From NCBI GenBank assembly GCA_013215565.1, contig JABSQV010000002.1, forward strand, positions 1-57,606: a stretch of DNA of 57,606 nt, read 5' to 3'. The position numbers and the translations under genes were made by a program. Origin of the DNA: Myxococcales bacterium (GTDB lineage: Bacteria > Myxococcota_A > UBA9160 > SZUA-336). Below, piece by piece: positions 32,909-40,910 of the stretch. Each line of letters starts with the position of its first letter. Position 1 is the stretch's first letter. The notes beneath the pieces are model-generated. The model was given only the letters and a program-made list of their open reading frames with translations, was not told the DNA's origin and ran no database searches.

Positions 32909-32967
32909 GAACGACCTCCTGAGGCTTTGCGTCTGCGGCTCGCAGCCAGGCAAGCGAGCGCAGCCAT

Positions 32968-33017
32968 GCGACCCCAGGGCGCTGGCTCGCGGAGCCGGCT
33001 CCGCGCTGGGGGGTCGC
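32968..33017. terminator. Nested palindromes between convergent genes
   Basis: CGCGGAGCCGGCTCCGCG (32988-33005) is a perfect 18-bp palindrome. It is enclosed by GCGACCCC (32968-32975) and GGGGTCGC (33010-33017). It sits between the stops of the YfhO-like gene (32908) and the methyltransferase (33203), so it probably serves as a bidirectional terminator or a REP-like unit. No other feature is seen in this 294-bp gap. Confidence 0.5.
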
Positions 33018-33202
33018 GGGGGCAGAGATCATCGCTCTGATCCCGGTTCCTGTTCGCGGCCAGGTTCGGCAACTCGTGTGCTGCCGACCGGATTCGGAGA
33101 CCGAACGAAAACTGCTCTCGGTGCTGGACCCGACTCACGCCCCTTCGGCGCTGTGTGCGAGAGCGGCGAGCCTCCGCCAGTGTCTTTGGGATCGGTCGTC
33201 GC

Positions 33203-33928
33203 TCAGCCCGGCGCTCTCCACGCGACCGTCAGATAGCGGTTGACGAAGCCGTATCGTAGCGTGGACCAGCAACGACGCGCTGCGGCCCCCGGGTGAGAAA
33301 GGTAGTAGGACGGAAGGCTGGGCCGCAGGTGTTTCATTCGAACTTCACTGCGCTGAAGCACTGCGCCGATCTCGAACGGCTGTACCTGCTTCATGTGATC
33401 GACCTCGATCAGGCCGTGATGGCTTACAAGCCGGCGGAATGAACGCTCGCTGAAATCGTGAAGGTGATACGGGTTGGCATCGACCGATGGCGTGACCGGC
33501 ACCGACCCGATCAGCACCCCCGTCGGGCGCAGCAGACGGATGATCCGCGCTAGAAAGGCCCCCGGTTCGGGGAGATGCTCGATTGTCTCGATTGAGACAA
33601 TGGCGTCGAATCCATCGTCGTCGGCGAAATCCATGGCGTCCGCGGCGATGAAGCGCACGCGCTCGCCCCCGTAGCGCTCGCTGGCATAGCGCACGGCCTC
33701 CTGGGAAAGATCGACACCGAGCACGTCGACCGTCTCCCCAGCTCGTTCTGCCAGCAGATGGGTCCCGTACCCGGAGCCGCTGGCGATGTCGAGTATGCGT
33801 CCGCTACATGCGTGCGTCGCAGCGAACGCGTAGCGCTCCAGAGATAGCCGCAGGCTTTCCTCGCCCGTCGCATCGCCGGCTCGCACGGTGTCGGGTACCA
33901 CTCGTTCGAGGCTGTCGGGATCCAGCAC
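33203..33928 (-). CDS. Class I SAM-dependent methyltransferase
   Basis: About 241 residues with the SAM-binding motif ILDIASGSGYGTHLLAE at 45-61, the acidic strand-2 end DVLGVDLS, IAADAMDF and the post-motif FDAIVSIETIEHLPEP, all typical of UbiE/Methyltransf_11-like enzymes. A C-terminal region with aromatic residues may be a substrate or membrane contact. GTG 33928 is chosen because TGC-TAACCT lies 7 nt upstream and the protein then begins just ahead of the fold. Longer starts at 34042 and 34111 would add a low-complexity tail. It lies divergent to the DPM-like glycosyltransferase and belongs to the glycan block. Confidence 0.83.
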   Translation of the reverse strand: MLDPDSLERVVPDTVRAGDATGEESLRLSLERYAFAATHACSGRILDIASGSGYGTHLLAERAGETVDVLGVDLSQEAVRYASERYGGERVRFIAADAMDFADDDGFDAIVSIETIEHLPEPGAFLARIIRLLRPTGVLIGSVPVTPSVDANPYHLHDFSERSFRRLVSHHGLIEVDHMKQVQPFEIGAVLQRSEVRMKHLRPSLPSYYLSHPGAAARRCWSTLRYGFVNRYLTVAWRAPG

Positions 33929-33935
33929 TGTGGCG

Positions 33936-33941
33936 AGGTTA
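33936..33941 (-). promoter_or_regulatory. Candidate extended -10 box of the methyltransferase (leaderless)
   Basis: TGC-TAACCT on the minus strand, 7 nt before GTG 33928. TTGGGT lies 18 nt further upstream as a possible -35. Confidence 0.4.
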
Positions 33942-34172
33942 GCATCAGGCACTGCGCCGACCCAACGACCCCGGGCCGCCGGCCACCCCTTCTCTGCGCT
34001 AGGCCCCGATCCGCCCGACTCCTGTCCGCGCCCCGCATGCATCGAGTCGCCCTTGCGGTGCTTGAATCGAGCCCCAAAACGCGCTTGACTTTGCTTCTCT
34101 GACGAGCGCACCAGCCCTGCCCGGGTCTGCGGGCGGGCAAGTGAACCACCTCGACTCGCCCGACGAACAAGC

Positions 34173-34178
34173 TACCGT
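34173..34178 (+). promoter_or_regulatory. Candidate -10 box of the GT2/DUF2304/membrane operon
   Basis: GC-TACCGT ends 7 nt before ATG 34186, again with no ribosome binding site. About 230 bp separate it from the divergent methyltransferase promoter. Confidence 0.35.
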
Positions 34179-34185
34179 GAGCCGC

Positions 34186-34881
34186 ATGCATCGCCCAATT
34201 CTCCTGATTCCGGCTTTCAATGAGGAGACCAGTCTCCCCCAGGTACTCGATCGCGTCCGTGAAACCGGGATCGATTTCGAGATCGTGGTGGTTGATGATG
34301 GATCGAGTGATCGGACGGGCGAGATCGCGCGAAATACGGGGGCCACCGTGCTCCGTCACCCCTTCAATCTGGGATATGGCGCAGCGCTGCAGACTGGCTA
34401 CAAGTACGCGCTCGAGACCGACACAGAGTTCCTGGTTCAGTTGGACTCGGACGGGCAGCATAACCCTGCCGACCTCAGCCGACTCCTTCAGCCGGTGCTC
34501 GAAGACCGCCAAGATCTCGTGATTGGATCCCGTTTTCTCGGCTCGGACTACCGCATGGGCGCGCTTCGCGCCATCGGGCGACTGCTCTTCAGCGCAATCG
34601 CACGGCTCTTCGGACTCCGCGTAAGCGATCCGACCTCGGGCTATCAGGCCATGAATCGCCGCGTCCTGAGCGCGCACTCTCAGGACTCGTTTCCGGTCGA
34701 CTACCCCGATGTCAACGTACTGATTGCTGCGAGTCGGCAGGGCCTGCGCATCTCCGAGGAACCGGTCGACATGTCGGCCGAAACCCGCGCCTCTACGATG
34801 CACGGCGGTTTTCGCTCCTTGTACTATGTTTACAAGATGCTCCTCTCGACCTGGACTGCGTCCGCGATCAGGCGCAAGTAG
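34186..34881 (+). CDS. Glycosyltransferase family 2, DPM1-like
   Basis: A 231-residue GT-A enzyme without membrane anchors. PAFNEETSLPQVL opens the fold, VVVDDGSSDRT (35-44) and QLDSDGQHNP (85-94) supply the nucleotide and metal-binding aspartates. The GSRF and DPTSGYQAMNRRVL stretches are those of dolichyl/polyprenyl-phosphate mannose or glucose synthases. It would load a sugar onto polyprenyl phosphate for use by GT-C enzymes such as its YfhO-like neighbours. The GTG at 34141 is in frame but lies upstream of the promoter box; ATG 34186 fits the family better. Confidence 0.9.
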   Translation: MHRPILLIPAFNEETSLPQVLDRVRETGIDFEIVVVDDGSSDRTGEIARNTGATVLRHPFNLGYGAALQTGYKYALETDTEFLVQLDSDGQHNPADLSRLLQPVLEDRQDLVIGSRFLGSDYRMGALRAIGRLLFSAIARLFGLRVSDPTSGYQAMNRRVLSAHSQDSFPVDYPDVNVLIAASRQGLRISEEPVDMSAETRASTMHGGFRSLYYVYKMLLSTWTASAIRRK

Positions 34882-34907
34882 CCCTGGAGGAACCGCTGGC
34901 TGAGACG

Positions 34908-35324
34908 ATGCCGCCCGAATTCGATCACGAGGCGCTCCGCGAACTCTTCCTCAGCGCGCCCGAGTCCGAAGCGACTCGGATCGTGGCGATTGTCATCGCG
35001 GTGCTGCTGCTCACGACCGTGCTCTGGCTTGTGCGCCGCCGGGGACTTCGCGAAGAGTTGACTCCAATCTGGGTGGTCACGGCGGTCGGGATCTTCCTGG
35101 TGGGCATCCGTCTCGACCTACTGCACGGAATCACCCGCCTCGTCGGCGCCTGGACCTCGAGCTCGACGGTATTTCTGCTCTCGAGCCTGTTTCTGATGGC
35201 CATCTGTCTGAGCTACGCGGTGCGACTCTCTCGGGCCAGTGTCCAGATCAAGAACCTCGCCCAGGAAACCGCGCTGCTTCGAGGACGACTCGACCGGCTC
35301 GAGCACAGGAACGCGGATGACTGA
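34908..35324 (+). CDS. DUF2304 membrane protein
   Basis: A 138-residue protein with three hydrophobic helices (IVAIVIAVLLLTTVLWLV, IWVVTAVGIFLVGI, STVFLLSSLFLMAICLSY), the arginine-rich loop LVRRRGLREELTPIWV, and a C-terminal coiled coil (IKNLAQETALLRGRLDRLEHR). DUF2304 proteins are commonly encoded next to DPM-type GT2 enzymes, which it follows by 26 bp, and probably hold them at the membrane. GGAGG lies a little upstream of ATG 34908. The gene overlaps the next by 8 bp. Confidence 0.85.
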   Translation: MPPEFDHEALRELFLSAPESEATRIVAIVIAVLLLTTVLWLVRRRGLREELTPIWVVTAVGIFLVGIRLDLLHGITRLVGAWTSSSTVFLLSSLFLMAICLSYAVRLSRASVQIKNLAQETALLRGRLDRLEHRNADD

Positions 35325-37107
35325 CGGCGTTTCGCCGGCGGCCGACGAACCCGATCCGGAGAGTCCCGAAGATCCCGTAACGCGCGAGGGCACAGGCCGG
35401 TCGATCGCGTGGATGGCGCTCGCGGGGCTGCTGCTCGTCGCCGGGGTCACCAGCCTCTACGGCGAGGTCTGGCGACGAGGACCCGCACGCTTCGTGCCTC
35501 GTATGCCGACGCTCGTCGAGCCGGGCAGCTACATGGATCACGTCGATATCGCCGACTACCGCTTGGTCATAGGCCGGGTGGCCGGAAACGCACGCGCCCT
35601 GGCGTACACGCCGTCTCGAATCTTCCAGAAGGAGCAGTGCTACCCCGCCGACGACGTACTCGCGGTGGGAGATCCGATGCTCACCTCCGGGTTGCTCGCC
35701 CTTCCCGGGTATCTCGCCTCGTCCGACCCGGTGGTCGCATACAATACGCTTCTGGTCCTCCTCGCACTGCTCTCCGGAGCGGCCATGTGCGCGCTGGTAT
35801 GGAACTGGAGCGGTGTGCCCGCGGCCGGCATCGTCGCCGGGCTGCTCTATGCGCTGCACGAGTACAAGATCTCGAACGCCTCCCACGCCTTTATCTTTGA
35901 CACCGTATGGATCGTCCTCGCGCTTTTCTTTGTACAGCGACTCTTCGAGCGCGGCCGGATCCGCGACGGGGCCGCGCTGGGCATCTGCTGTGTTCTGCAG
36001 ATGGCAGAGGGGTTCTACGCGTTGTTGGGCGCAATCCTGCTGGCGATCCCAGTTTCGATCTGGCTGGTCGTGCGAAAACGCGGGCTTCCTGCGTGGCCCG
36101 GGCTCGTAACCGCGCTCGGGTTCGTTGCCGCGGGCGCGATCTGGCTCTTTTCTCCCTACCTCGAGGCCATCGGAGATCATCCGGCTTCGGTCCGACTGTA
36201 TGCAGCCTGGTACGAACTAACTCCCTGGCACGTCACCGGCGGCCTGGGAGCCGCGCTCGTATTCGTCGCGCTTCTGACACCGCGTCGGGTCTGCCTCGCA
36301 GACCCTCGCGTGGATCCGCGCTGGCCCCTGCTCCTGGGAATCCTGCTCATCGCCGTCATCTCGGCTGGGGGCAACATCCACACCGAAAGGGAAATCTGGC
36401 TACAGCTTCAAGAGGCACCACCCGCGCTGCCTGATCCCTACGACTTTCTGGCGCAGTACATCCCGGGTCTTGCGCAGGTCCGCGCCCCCATGATGATCTC
36501 GGTCGTCGGACAGCTCGCGCTCTGCATCCTGGCCGGCCTCGGGGCCGGCGCGGTCGTGCGGCTGGCGCCGCAGCGCACCCGGGCCCCGGTCGGGATTCTG
36601 CTGGTCCTGCTGGTATGGGTGCTTACGCTGCGACCCTCATGGGTGGGCCTCGAGCCACGTACGTCGATGCTGCCCTTCGAAATCCGACCCACAGCCGAAC
36701 TGCTGGCGTTCTACGATCGGCTCTCGGAGCTCGGCAATACCGGCCCGCTGCTCGAGTTCCCGACCGGCACGTGGCCATCCACTCCGACCTCGGCGAGCCG
36801 TCAGGTCTTTCTGAGCGCGTATCACCATAGAAGGACCTCGGGATGCTACATGTCCGTCATCCCTGACTCCGTCAAGGCAGGTTACCGTTCCGCGAACAGT
36901 CTCCTGCCCAACGTGCGGAATCAGAGACTACGGGCCCTTCGAGACACAGGCTTTACGACGATCGTCATCCACCACCGCGAAGCGAGGCTCCCGAAGGGGG
37001 CGAAGGCGGCCCTCGATCGCGCAGCGTCCCGAAAGGGTTCCCTGATCCGGCGCCTGCACCAGACGCAGGAGCTGACCGCCTACGAGATCCTGCTGGAGCC
37101 GCGCTGA
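35317..37107 (+). CDS. YfhO/GT-C-like polytopic membrane protein (paralogue A)
   Basis: A 596-residue protein with a cytoplasmic acidic tail, around ten to twelve helices and a terminal soluble part. The sequence QCYPADDVLAVGDPMLTSGLLAL and YLASSDPVVAYNTLL closely parallels QCYPLDKSYTLGEHMFGNGLLAA in the gene 200 bp downstream, so the two are tandem paralogues. The soluble ends also match (GNTGPLLEFPTGTWP; DTGFTTIVIHHRE). The start ATG 35317 overlaps the DUF2304 gene by 8 nt, so translation is coupled. It is likely the transferase using the lipid-linked sugar made by the GT2. Confidence 0.78.
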   Translation: MTDGVSPAADEPDPESPEDPVTREGTGRSIAWMALAGLLLVAGVTSLYGEVWRRGPARFVPRMPTLVEPGSYMDHVDIADYRLVIGRVAGNARALAYTPSRIFQKEQCYPADDVLAVGDPMLTSGLLALPGYLASSDPVVAYNTLLVLLALLSGAAMCALVWNWSGVPAAGIVAGLLYALHEYKISNASHAFIFDTVWIVLALFFVQRLFERGRIRDGAALGICCVLQMAEGFYALLGAILLAIPVSIWLVVRKRGLPAWPGLVTALGFVAAGAIWLFSPYLEAIGDHPASVRLYAAWYELTPWHVTGGLGAALVFVALLTPRRVCLADPRVDPRWPLLLGILLIAVISAGGNIHTEREIWLQLQEAPPALPDPYDFLAQYIPGLAQVRAPMMISVVGQLALCILAGLGAGAVVRLAPQRTRAPVGILLVLLVWVLTLRPSWVGLEPRTSMLPFEIRPTAELLAFYDRLSELGNTGPLLEFPTGTWPSTPTSASRQVFLSAYHHRRTSGCYMSVIPDSVKAGYRSANSLLPNVRNQRLRALRDTGFTTIVIHHREARLPKGAKAALDRAASRKGSLIRRLHQTQELTAYEILLEPR

Positions 37108-37155
37108 ATCACCACGTCCGGCGAGTCGCTCATCGACGGAGAGATTTCGGCCCGT

Positions 37156-37161
37156 TAGTAT
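37156..37161 (+). promoter_or_regulatory. Candidate -10 box before the second paralogue
   Basis: T-TAGTAT ends 7 nt before ATG 37169, which begins a 47-codon frame ending on the start codon of the membrane protein. Confidence 0.3.
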
Positions 37162-37168
37162 CGAACTG

Positions 37169-37312
37169 ATGCGACGGGCAACCTTCTCGCGGTGCGCAAT
37201 GGGCTGCGCCGTGACGGCTCGTTTCCCCCACAACGGGTTCACGCACCGCCCGCCGAACGCGGGGTGGGACGCCCGAGGAATCCCCTTCGGTCCCGAGAAA
37301 ACGCGACAGTGA
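37169..37312 (+). CDS. Possible 47-codon leaderless leader ORF, coupled to paralogue B
   Basis: ATG 37169 sits 7 nt after a TAGTAT box. The frame ends in TGA (37310-37312), which overlaps the GTG start of the membrane protein at 37309 (GTGA). The predicted peptide is basic, with Cys and Pro, and has no family I recognise. Third-codon positions are largely G or C, as in genes here but also in noncoding parts, so coding is not proven. Confidence 0.25.
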   Translation: MRRATFSRCAMGCAVTARFPHNGFTHRPPNAGWDARGIPFGPEKTRQ

Positions 37313-39354
37313 AGAGGCCCATCGTGCAGGCCGCCGCGGCAGGGGCCGTCTACTTGGCGCTCGTTCTGTGGTCGATGAGCGCGGTTCTCGAAGAGCCGGA
37401 CACCTACCTGCTCGGTCCGCCACTCAACGTGGCGAGCAAGATCGCGCGTACGGATCAGCAGATGGTGCTCGCGACCGTGATCCGTCACGCGCGCATCCTC
37501 GTCACCGACCCGCGCGAACTGCGCGGCTACGGCCAGTGCTACCCGCTGGACAAGAGCTACACCCTCGGCGAGCACATGTTCGGAAACGGCCTGCTCGCCG
37601 CGATCCCCTTCCTGGTGAGCGGCGATCCGCTCATCGCATACAACTTCATGCTCGGGGCGACGCTCTGGATTCCGGCCATGGCGATGTATGCCCTCGCCTG
37701 GGCCTTCACCCGATCTTCGACGGCCGCCTTCGTCGCCGGGCTGTTCGTCTGCCTCACGCACGCGCGCATCGTGGACCCCGTCCACCCCTACCTCCAAGGC
37801 GACATCTGGACGCCGCTCGCATTGCTCTTTCTCTACCGACTCTTCGAGCGTCGCGACTGGTGGAGCGCCGCCGGACTGGGCCTGTTCTTCTCGCTCGGCG
37901 TCCTGGAGAGTCTGTACGCGCTCCTCTCCAGCACGATCCTGCTCGGGGTTTGCGGCCTTTTCCTGCTGGTTCGCCATCGAAACTCACTGCTGCCCGTGCT
38001 TCCGAAGCTCGCCGCCGCCGGGGCGTGGGTCGGGCTGGTGTCCTGGTTCGTCCTCGAGCCCTACCTCGAGACCTCGGCCACCTGGGATGTGCTGAAAGAT
38101 CAGAAGATCGTCATCATGACCCCGCCCGAGGCCTTCCTTCCGGGGCGGGCGCTCTTTCCGGGAGTGGCGCTGCTGGTTCTCGTGGTCGTGGCGTTGGCCG
38201 ATCGGTTACGCAGCGCCCGATCGGCCCTGGGCGCGGATCCCAGGCTGGCGCTACTCACCGCCGCGGTGCTGATCGTGTGGTCTTCACTCGACTCCCCAAA
38301 GCTGATGGGAGTCTTCCAGCTCGAGTCACCGATCCTGCTGATACGCTCGTTCGTCCCCGGCCTCGATGCAGTTCGGGTGCCCGGGAAGGTGGTGCTCTGC
38401 CTGTATCTCGCGCTCTCGCTCCTCGCAGCCTACGGCTTCCAGGTCCTCGTACGGCGTGCGGGGCCGGCCATCTCGGTCGGCGCCGCTGCCGTGGTGATGC
38501 TGCTCGTGGTGGGCGGGCATTGGTATCCACCTTCCGCCGCGCTCGGCCAGGGTTCGAGCTGGCTCCCCGAAGCGGTCCACTTCCGTCTCCCGGAGGACCG
38601 CGTCGAACTCCTCCAGCGGATCGAGGGGGGAGCCGTGATCGACCTTCCGGCCGAGCCCGAGAACCTCTTCGTGAGGGCCTACTATCTGATGCACTCCGCA
38701 TATCACGGGCGTCCGGTCGCGACCTGCTACAACTCCTTCAGCTCGGAGGTCCCGAGGCGTGTCCACGAAGTGTCGGAGGCACTGCCGTCCGCCGATGCGG
38801 TCAACGCGCTGGCCGCGCTGGGCTTCGATACCGTGCTGGTCCACTGGAACCGCTTCACGCCCGAACGTCGGCTCGCGTTCCGCAGCAAACTTCGTTCGGC
38901 TCTCCGCACGAACGGGCAACTCGAACTTATCGGCCGGGCGAAGGGACTCAGCGCCTACCGTCTCGACGGGCGAGGCCCGATCGAAGACAGCTTCGACATG
39001 CTGACCCCATTCGCGTATCCGAAAGCGCAGAACGCAGAGACCCCCGAGAGCGCGATATCGTTTCGGGTCCGGAACCGGAGCTCCGCCACCTATCGACACC
39101 CGGATCCGATCGAGCCGTCGGACCTATTGATCCGATGGGACGACCCCGCGGGCGAGGAGGTCGCGCGTGCCACGCTTCGCAGCGTGCTCCCGCTCGCGAT
39201 CGACGGCGAAGCGAGTCAGAGCTGGGAGGTCGTCCTTCCGGTTCCGGTCCCGCCCGGCCGATACCGGGTCTCGGTCGCACTCGCCGACGACCCTGAGCGT
39301 TGGATCGCCGAGCGGCAGGTGAAGGTGACCGCGCCCAGGAAGGCGCGGCGCTGA
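37309..39354 (+). CDS. YfhO/GT-C-like polytopic membrane protein (paralogue B)
   Basis: A 681-residue integral membrane protein, about eleven helices followed by a periplasmic beta domain that paralogue A lacks (ISFRVRNRSSATYRHP ... VPPGRYRVSVALADD). Shared blocks with paralogue A: MFGNGLLAAIPFLVSGDPLIAYN, RLFERRDWWSAAGLGLFFSLGV, VIDLPAEPENLFVRAY and LGFDTVLVHWNRF. GTG 37309 puts the first helix (VQAAAAGAVYLALVLW) near the N-terminus; the GTG at 37192 would add a long unstructured tail. It converges on the GT2-methyltransferase fusion with a 21-bp gap. Confidence 0.78.
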   Translation: MKRPIVQAAAAGAVYLALVLWSMSAVLEEPDTYLLGPPLNVASKIARTDQQMVLATVIRHARILVTDPRELRGYGQCYPLDKSYTLGEHMFGNGLLAAIPFLVSGDPLIAYNFMLGATLWIPAMAMYALAWAFTRSSTAAFVAGLFVCLTHARIVDPVHPYLQGDIWTPLALLFLYRLFERRDWWSAAGLGLFFSLGVLESLYALLSSTILLGVCGLFLLVRHRNSLLPVLPKLAAAGAWVGLVSWFVLEPYLETSATWDVLKDQKIVIMTPPEAFLPGRALFPGVALLVLVVVALADRLRSARSALGADPRLALLTAAVLIVWSSLDSPKLMGVFQLESPILLIRSFVPGLDAVRVPGKVVLCLYLALSLLAAYGFQVLVRRAGPAISVGAAAVVMLLVVGGHWYPPSAALGQGSSWLPEAVHFRLPEDRVELLQRIEGGAVIDLPAEPENLFVRAYYLMHSAYHGRPVATCYNSFSSEVPRRVHEVSEALPSADAVNALAALGFDTVLVHWNRFTPERRLAFRSKLRSALRTNGQLELIGRAKGLSAYRLDGRGPIEDSFDMLTPFAYPKAQNAETPESAISFRVRNRSSATYRHPDPIEPSDLLIRWDDPAGEEVARATLRSVLPLAIDGEASQSWEVVLPVPVPPGRYRVSVALADDPERWIAERQVKVTAPRKARR

Positions 39355-39375
39355 CGCCGTCCCTGGGCCGAGCGC

Positions 39376-40830
39376 CTAGCGGGCGCCGTCGCTCGCGGCC
39401 TCCGAATCGCCTTCAGCCGGCCTTTCGGCGACCGCGACCAGCGAGACCCCGCGCCACGGCAGCGCGCGTTCGAGCCTGCGGAATAGCCAGGTCATCAGGT
39501 TGAACCCCTTGAGCTGAATTCGGCCGAAGTGCCCGCGGCGCAAGACAACTGAGTTGAACCACCAGACGGGCGTCGCGATTCGGTTGAAATCGCGCACCTG
39601 GCAAACCTTGAAGCCCTGCGCTTCCAGAAGTTCCCGGAGCGAATTCGGCGTGTAGCGCCGGAACTTCCCTGCCAGCGAGTCCGGAACCGAGAGAAAGCGA
39701 GAATCCCTCTGAACCAGAACCAGCACCGCGCCGCCGGGGACGAGCGCAGACCGAACGTTGCGCAGGCAGCGGTCGGGGTGCGTGAGTTGCTCGAGCAGGT
39801 TGATGCAGAGAACGGTGTCGTAGCGCTCCTTCAGCGGAGCGAAATCTGCTTCGTTCGCGGGGTCGAGCGGACGCACTTCGAGATAGGGCGTTCCTTCCGC
39901 GAAGCTCTTCAGATAGCGGAGGTGGTCCGGGTCGAGATCGGAGGCCGTATACAGATCTCGTGGAATGAATTCCCGGGTCAGGTTCCCAATTCCGGCTCCC
40001 AGTTCCAGAACACGGGCCCCGAGCCTCGACCGCAGCGTATCGGCCATCCAGCGGTTGAAACGCGGAATCTGCGTCAGATCCGTGAGAACAGTCGAGCCAA
40101 CCCGGTCCGGATCGTAGATGTCATCGGCGAGCCACCAGTGCAGCATGGCGACGACCGCCAGGAACGCATCCTTGGCCCGGATCTTCTTTCCTTCCGCATA
40201 CGTGCGCCCCGCATACGAGATCGGCACTTCGAAGACCCGCGCCCGCCGCTTGGCGAGCTTGATCGTGAGCTCCGGCTCCATCCGGAAATCGTCGCTGCGG
40301 ATCGGAATCGACTTGAAGAGGTCGGTGCGAACCGCCTTGTAGCAGGTCTCCATATCGGAGAGGTTGAGGTCGGTGATCAGGCTGGCCAGAAAGGTGAGCA
40401 GGCCGTTCGCGAGCGAGTGGCGGAAGTAGAGGATGCGGCTGTAGCCCGATACGAGAAAACGCGAACCGAACACGGCGTCGGCTCCCTGTTCGACAAACGG
40501 GACCATCAGCCGCGGCAGGTCCTGCGGGTCGTACTCGAGATCCGCGTCGTTGATGACTGTCACGGAGCCGGTGGCGTGTGCCAGGCCGGTTCGCACGGCG
40601 GCTCCCTTGCCGCGGTTCTCGTCGTGCTCCAGGTAGCGGAAAGCTCCGGGCGACTCGGCCGCCAGCTTCCGGAGCAGCTCCCGAGTGCCGTCCGTGGATC
40701 CATCGTCCACGACGATCAGCTCGAGGCGTTCGATGAGCGGACTCTCGACCGCGAGGACGCGGCGGATCGCCTCCCGCACCAGGAAGCGTTCGTTGTGGAC
40801 CGGCATGATGACGGAGAGCTCTTCTGCCAT
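39376..40830 (-). CDS. Bifunctional GT2 glycosyltransferase / SAM methyltransferase
   Basis: One 484-residue chain joining two enzymes. Residues 1-240 form a DPM-like GT-A domain with VVDDGSTDGT (41-50), INDADLEYDPQDLP (93-106), GSRF and METCYKAVR. After a linker, VLELGAGIGNLTREF (274-288) opens a class I methyltransferase with ASDLDPDHL and CINLLEQLTHPD. The fusion implies that sugar transfer to a lipid carrier and methylation of the product (or the carrier-linked sugar) are coordinated. Such bifunctional forms are known in database annotation. It stands alone, minus strand, and shows no clear ribosome binding site. Confidence 0.88.
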   Translation of the reverse strand: MAEELSVIMPVHNERFLVREAIRRVLAVESPLIERLELIVVDDGSTDGTRELLRKLAAESPGAFRYLEHDENRGKGAAVRTGLAHATGSVTVINDADLEYDPQDLPRLMVPFVEQGADAVFGSRFLVSGYSRILYFRHSLANGLLTFLASLITDLNLSDMETCYKAVRTDLFKSIPIRSDDFRMEPELTIKLAKRRARVFEVPISYAGRTYAEGKKIRAKDAFLAVVAMLHWWLADDIYDPDRVGSTVLTDLTQIPRFNRWMADTLRSRLGARVLELGAGIGNLTREFIPRDLYTASDLDPDHLRYLKSFAEGTPYLEVRPLDPANEADFAPLKERYDTVLCINLLEQLTHPDRCLRNVRSALVPGGAVLVLVQRDSRFLSVPDSLAGKFRRYTPNSLRELLEAQGFKVCQVRDFNRIATPVWWFNSVVLRRGHFGRIQLKGFNLMTWLFRRLERALPWRGVSLVAVAERPAEGDSEAASDGAR

Positions 40831-40910
40831 GGATTCACAGTCCGCGAGAAGCGGCTTTCCTACCCACCGTGCGCAGCCCCGCGGCGCGCCAGGCAGCCGG
40901 GGCCGTCCTG

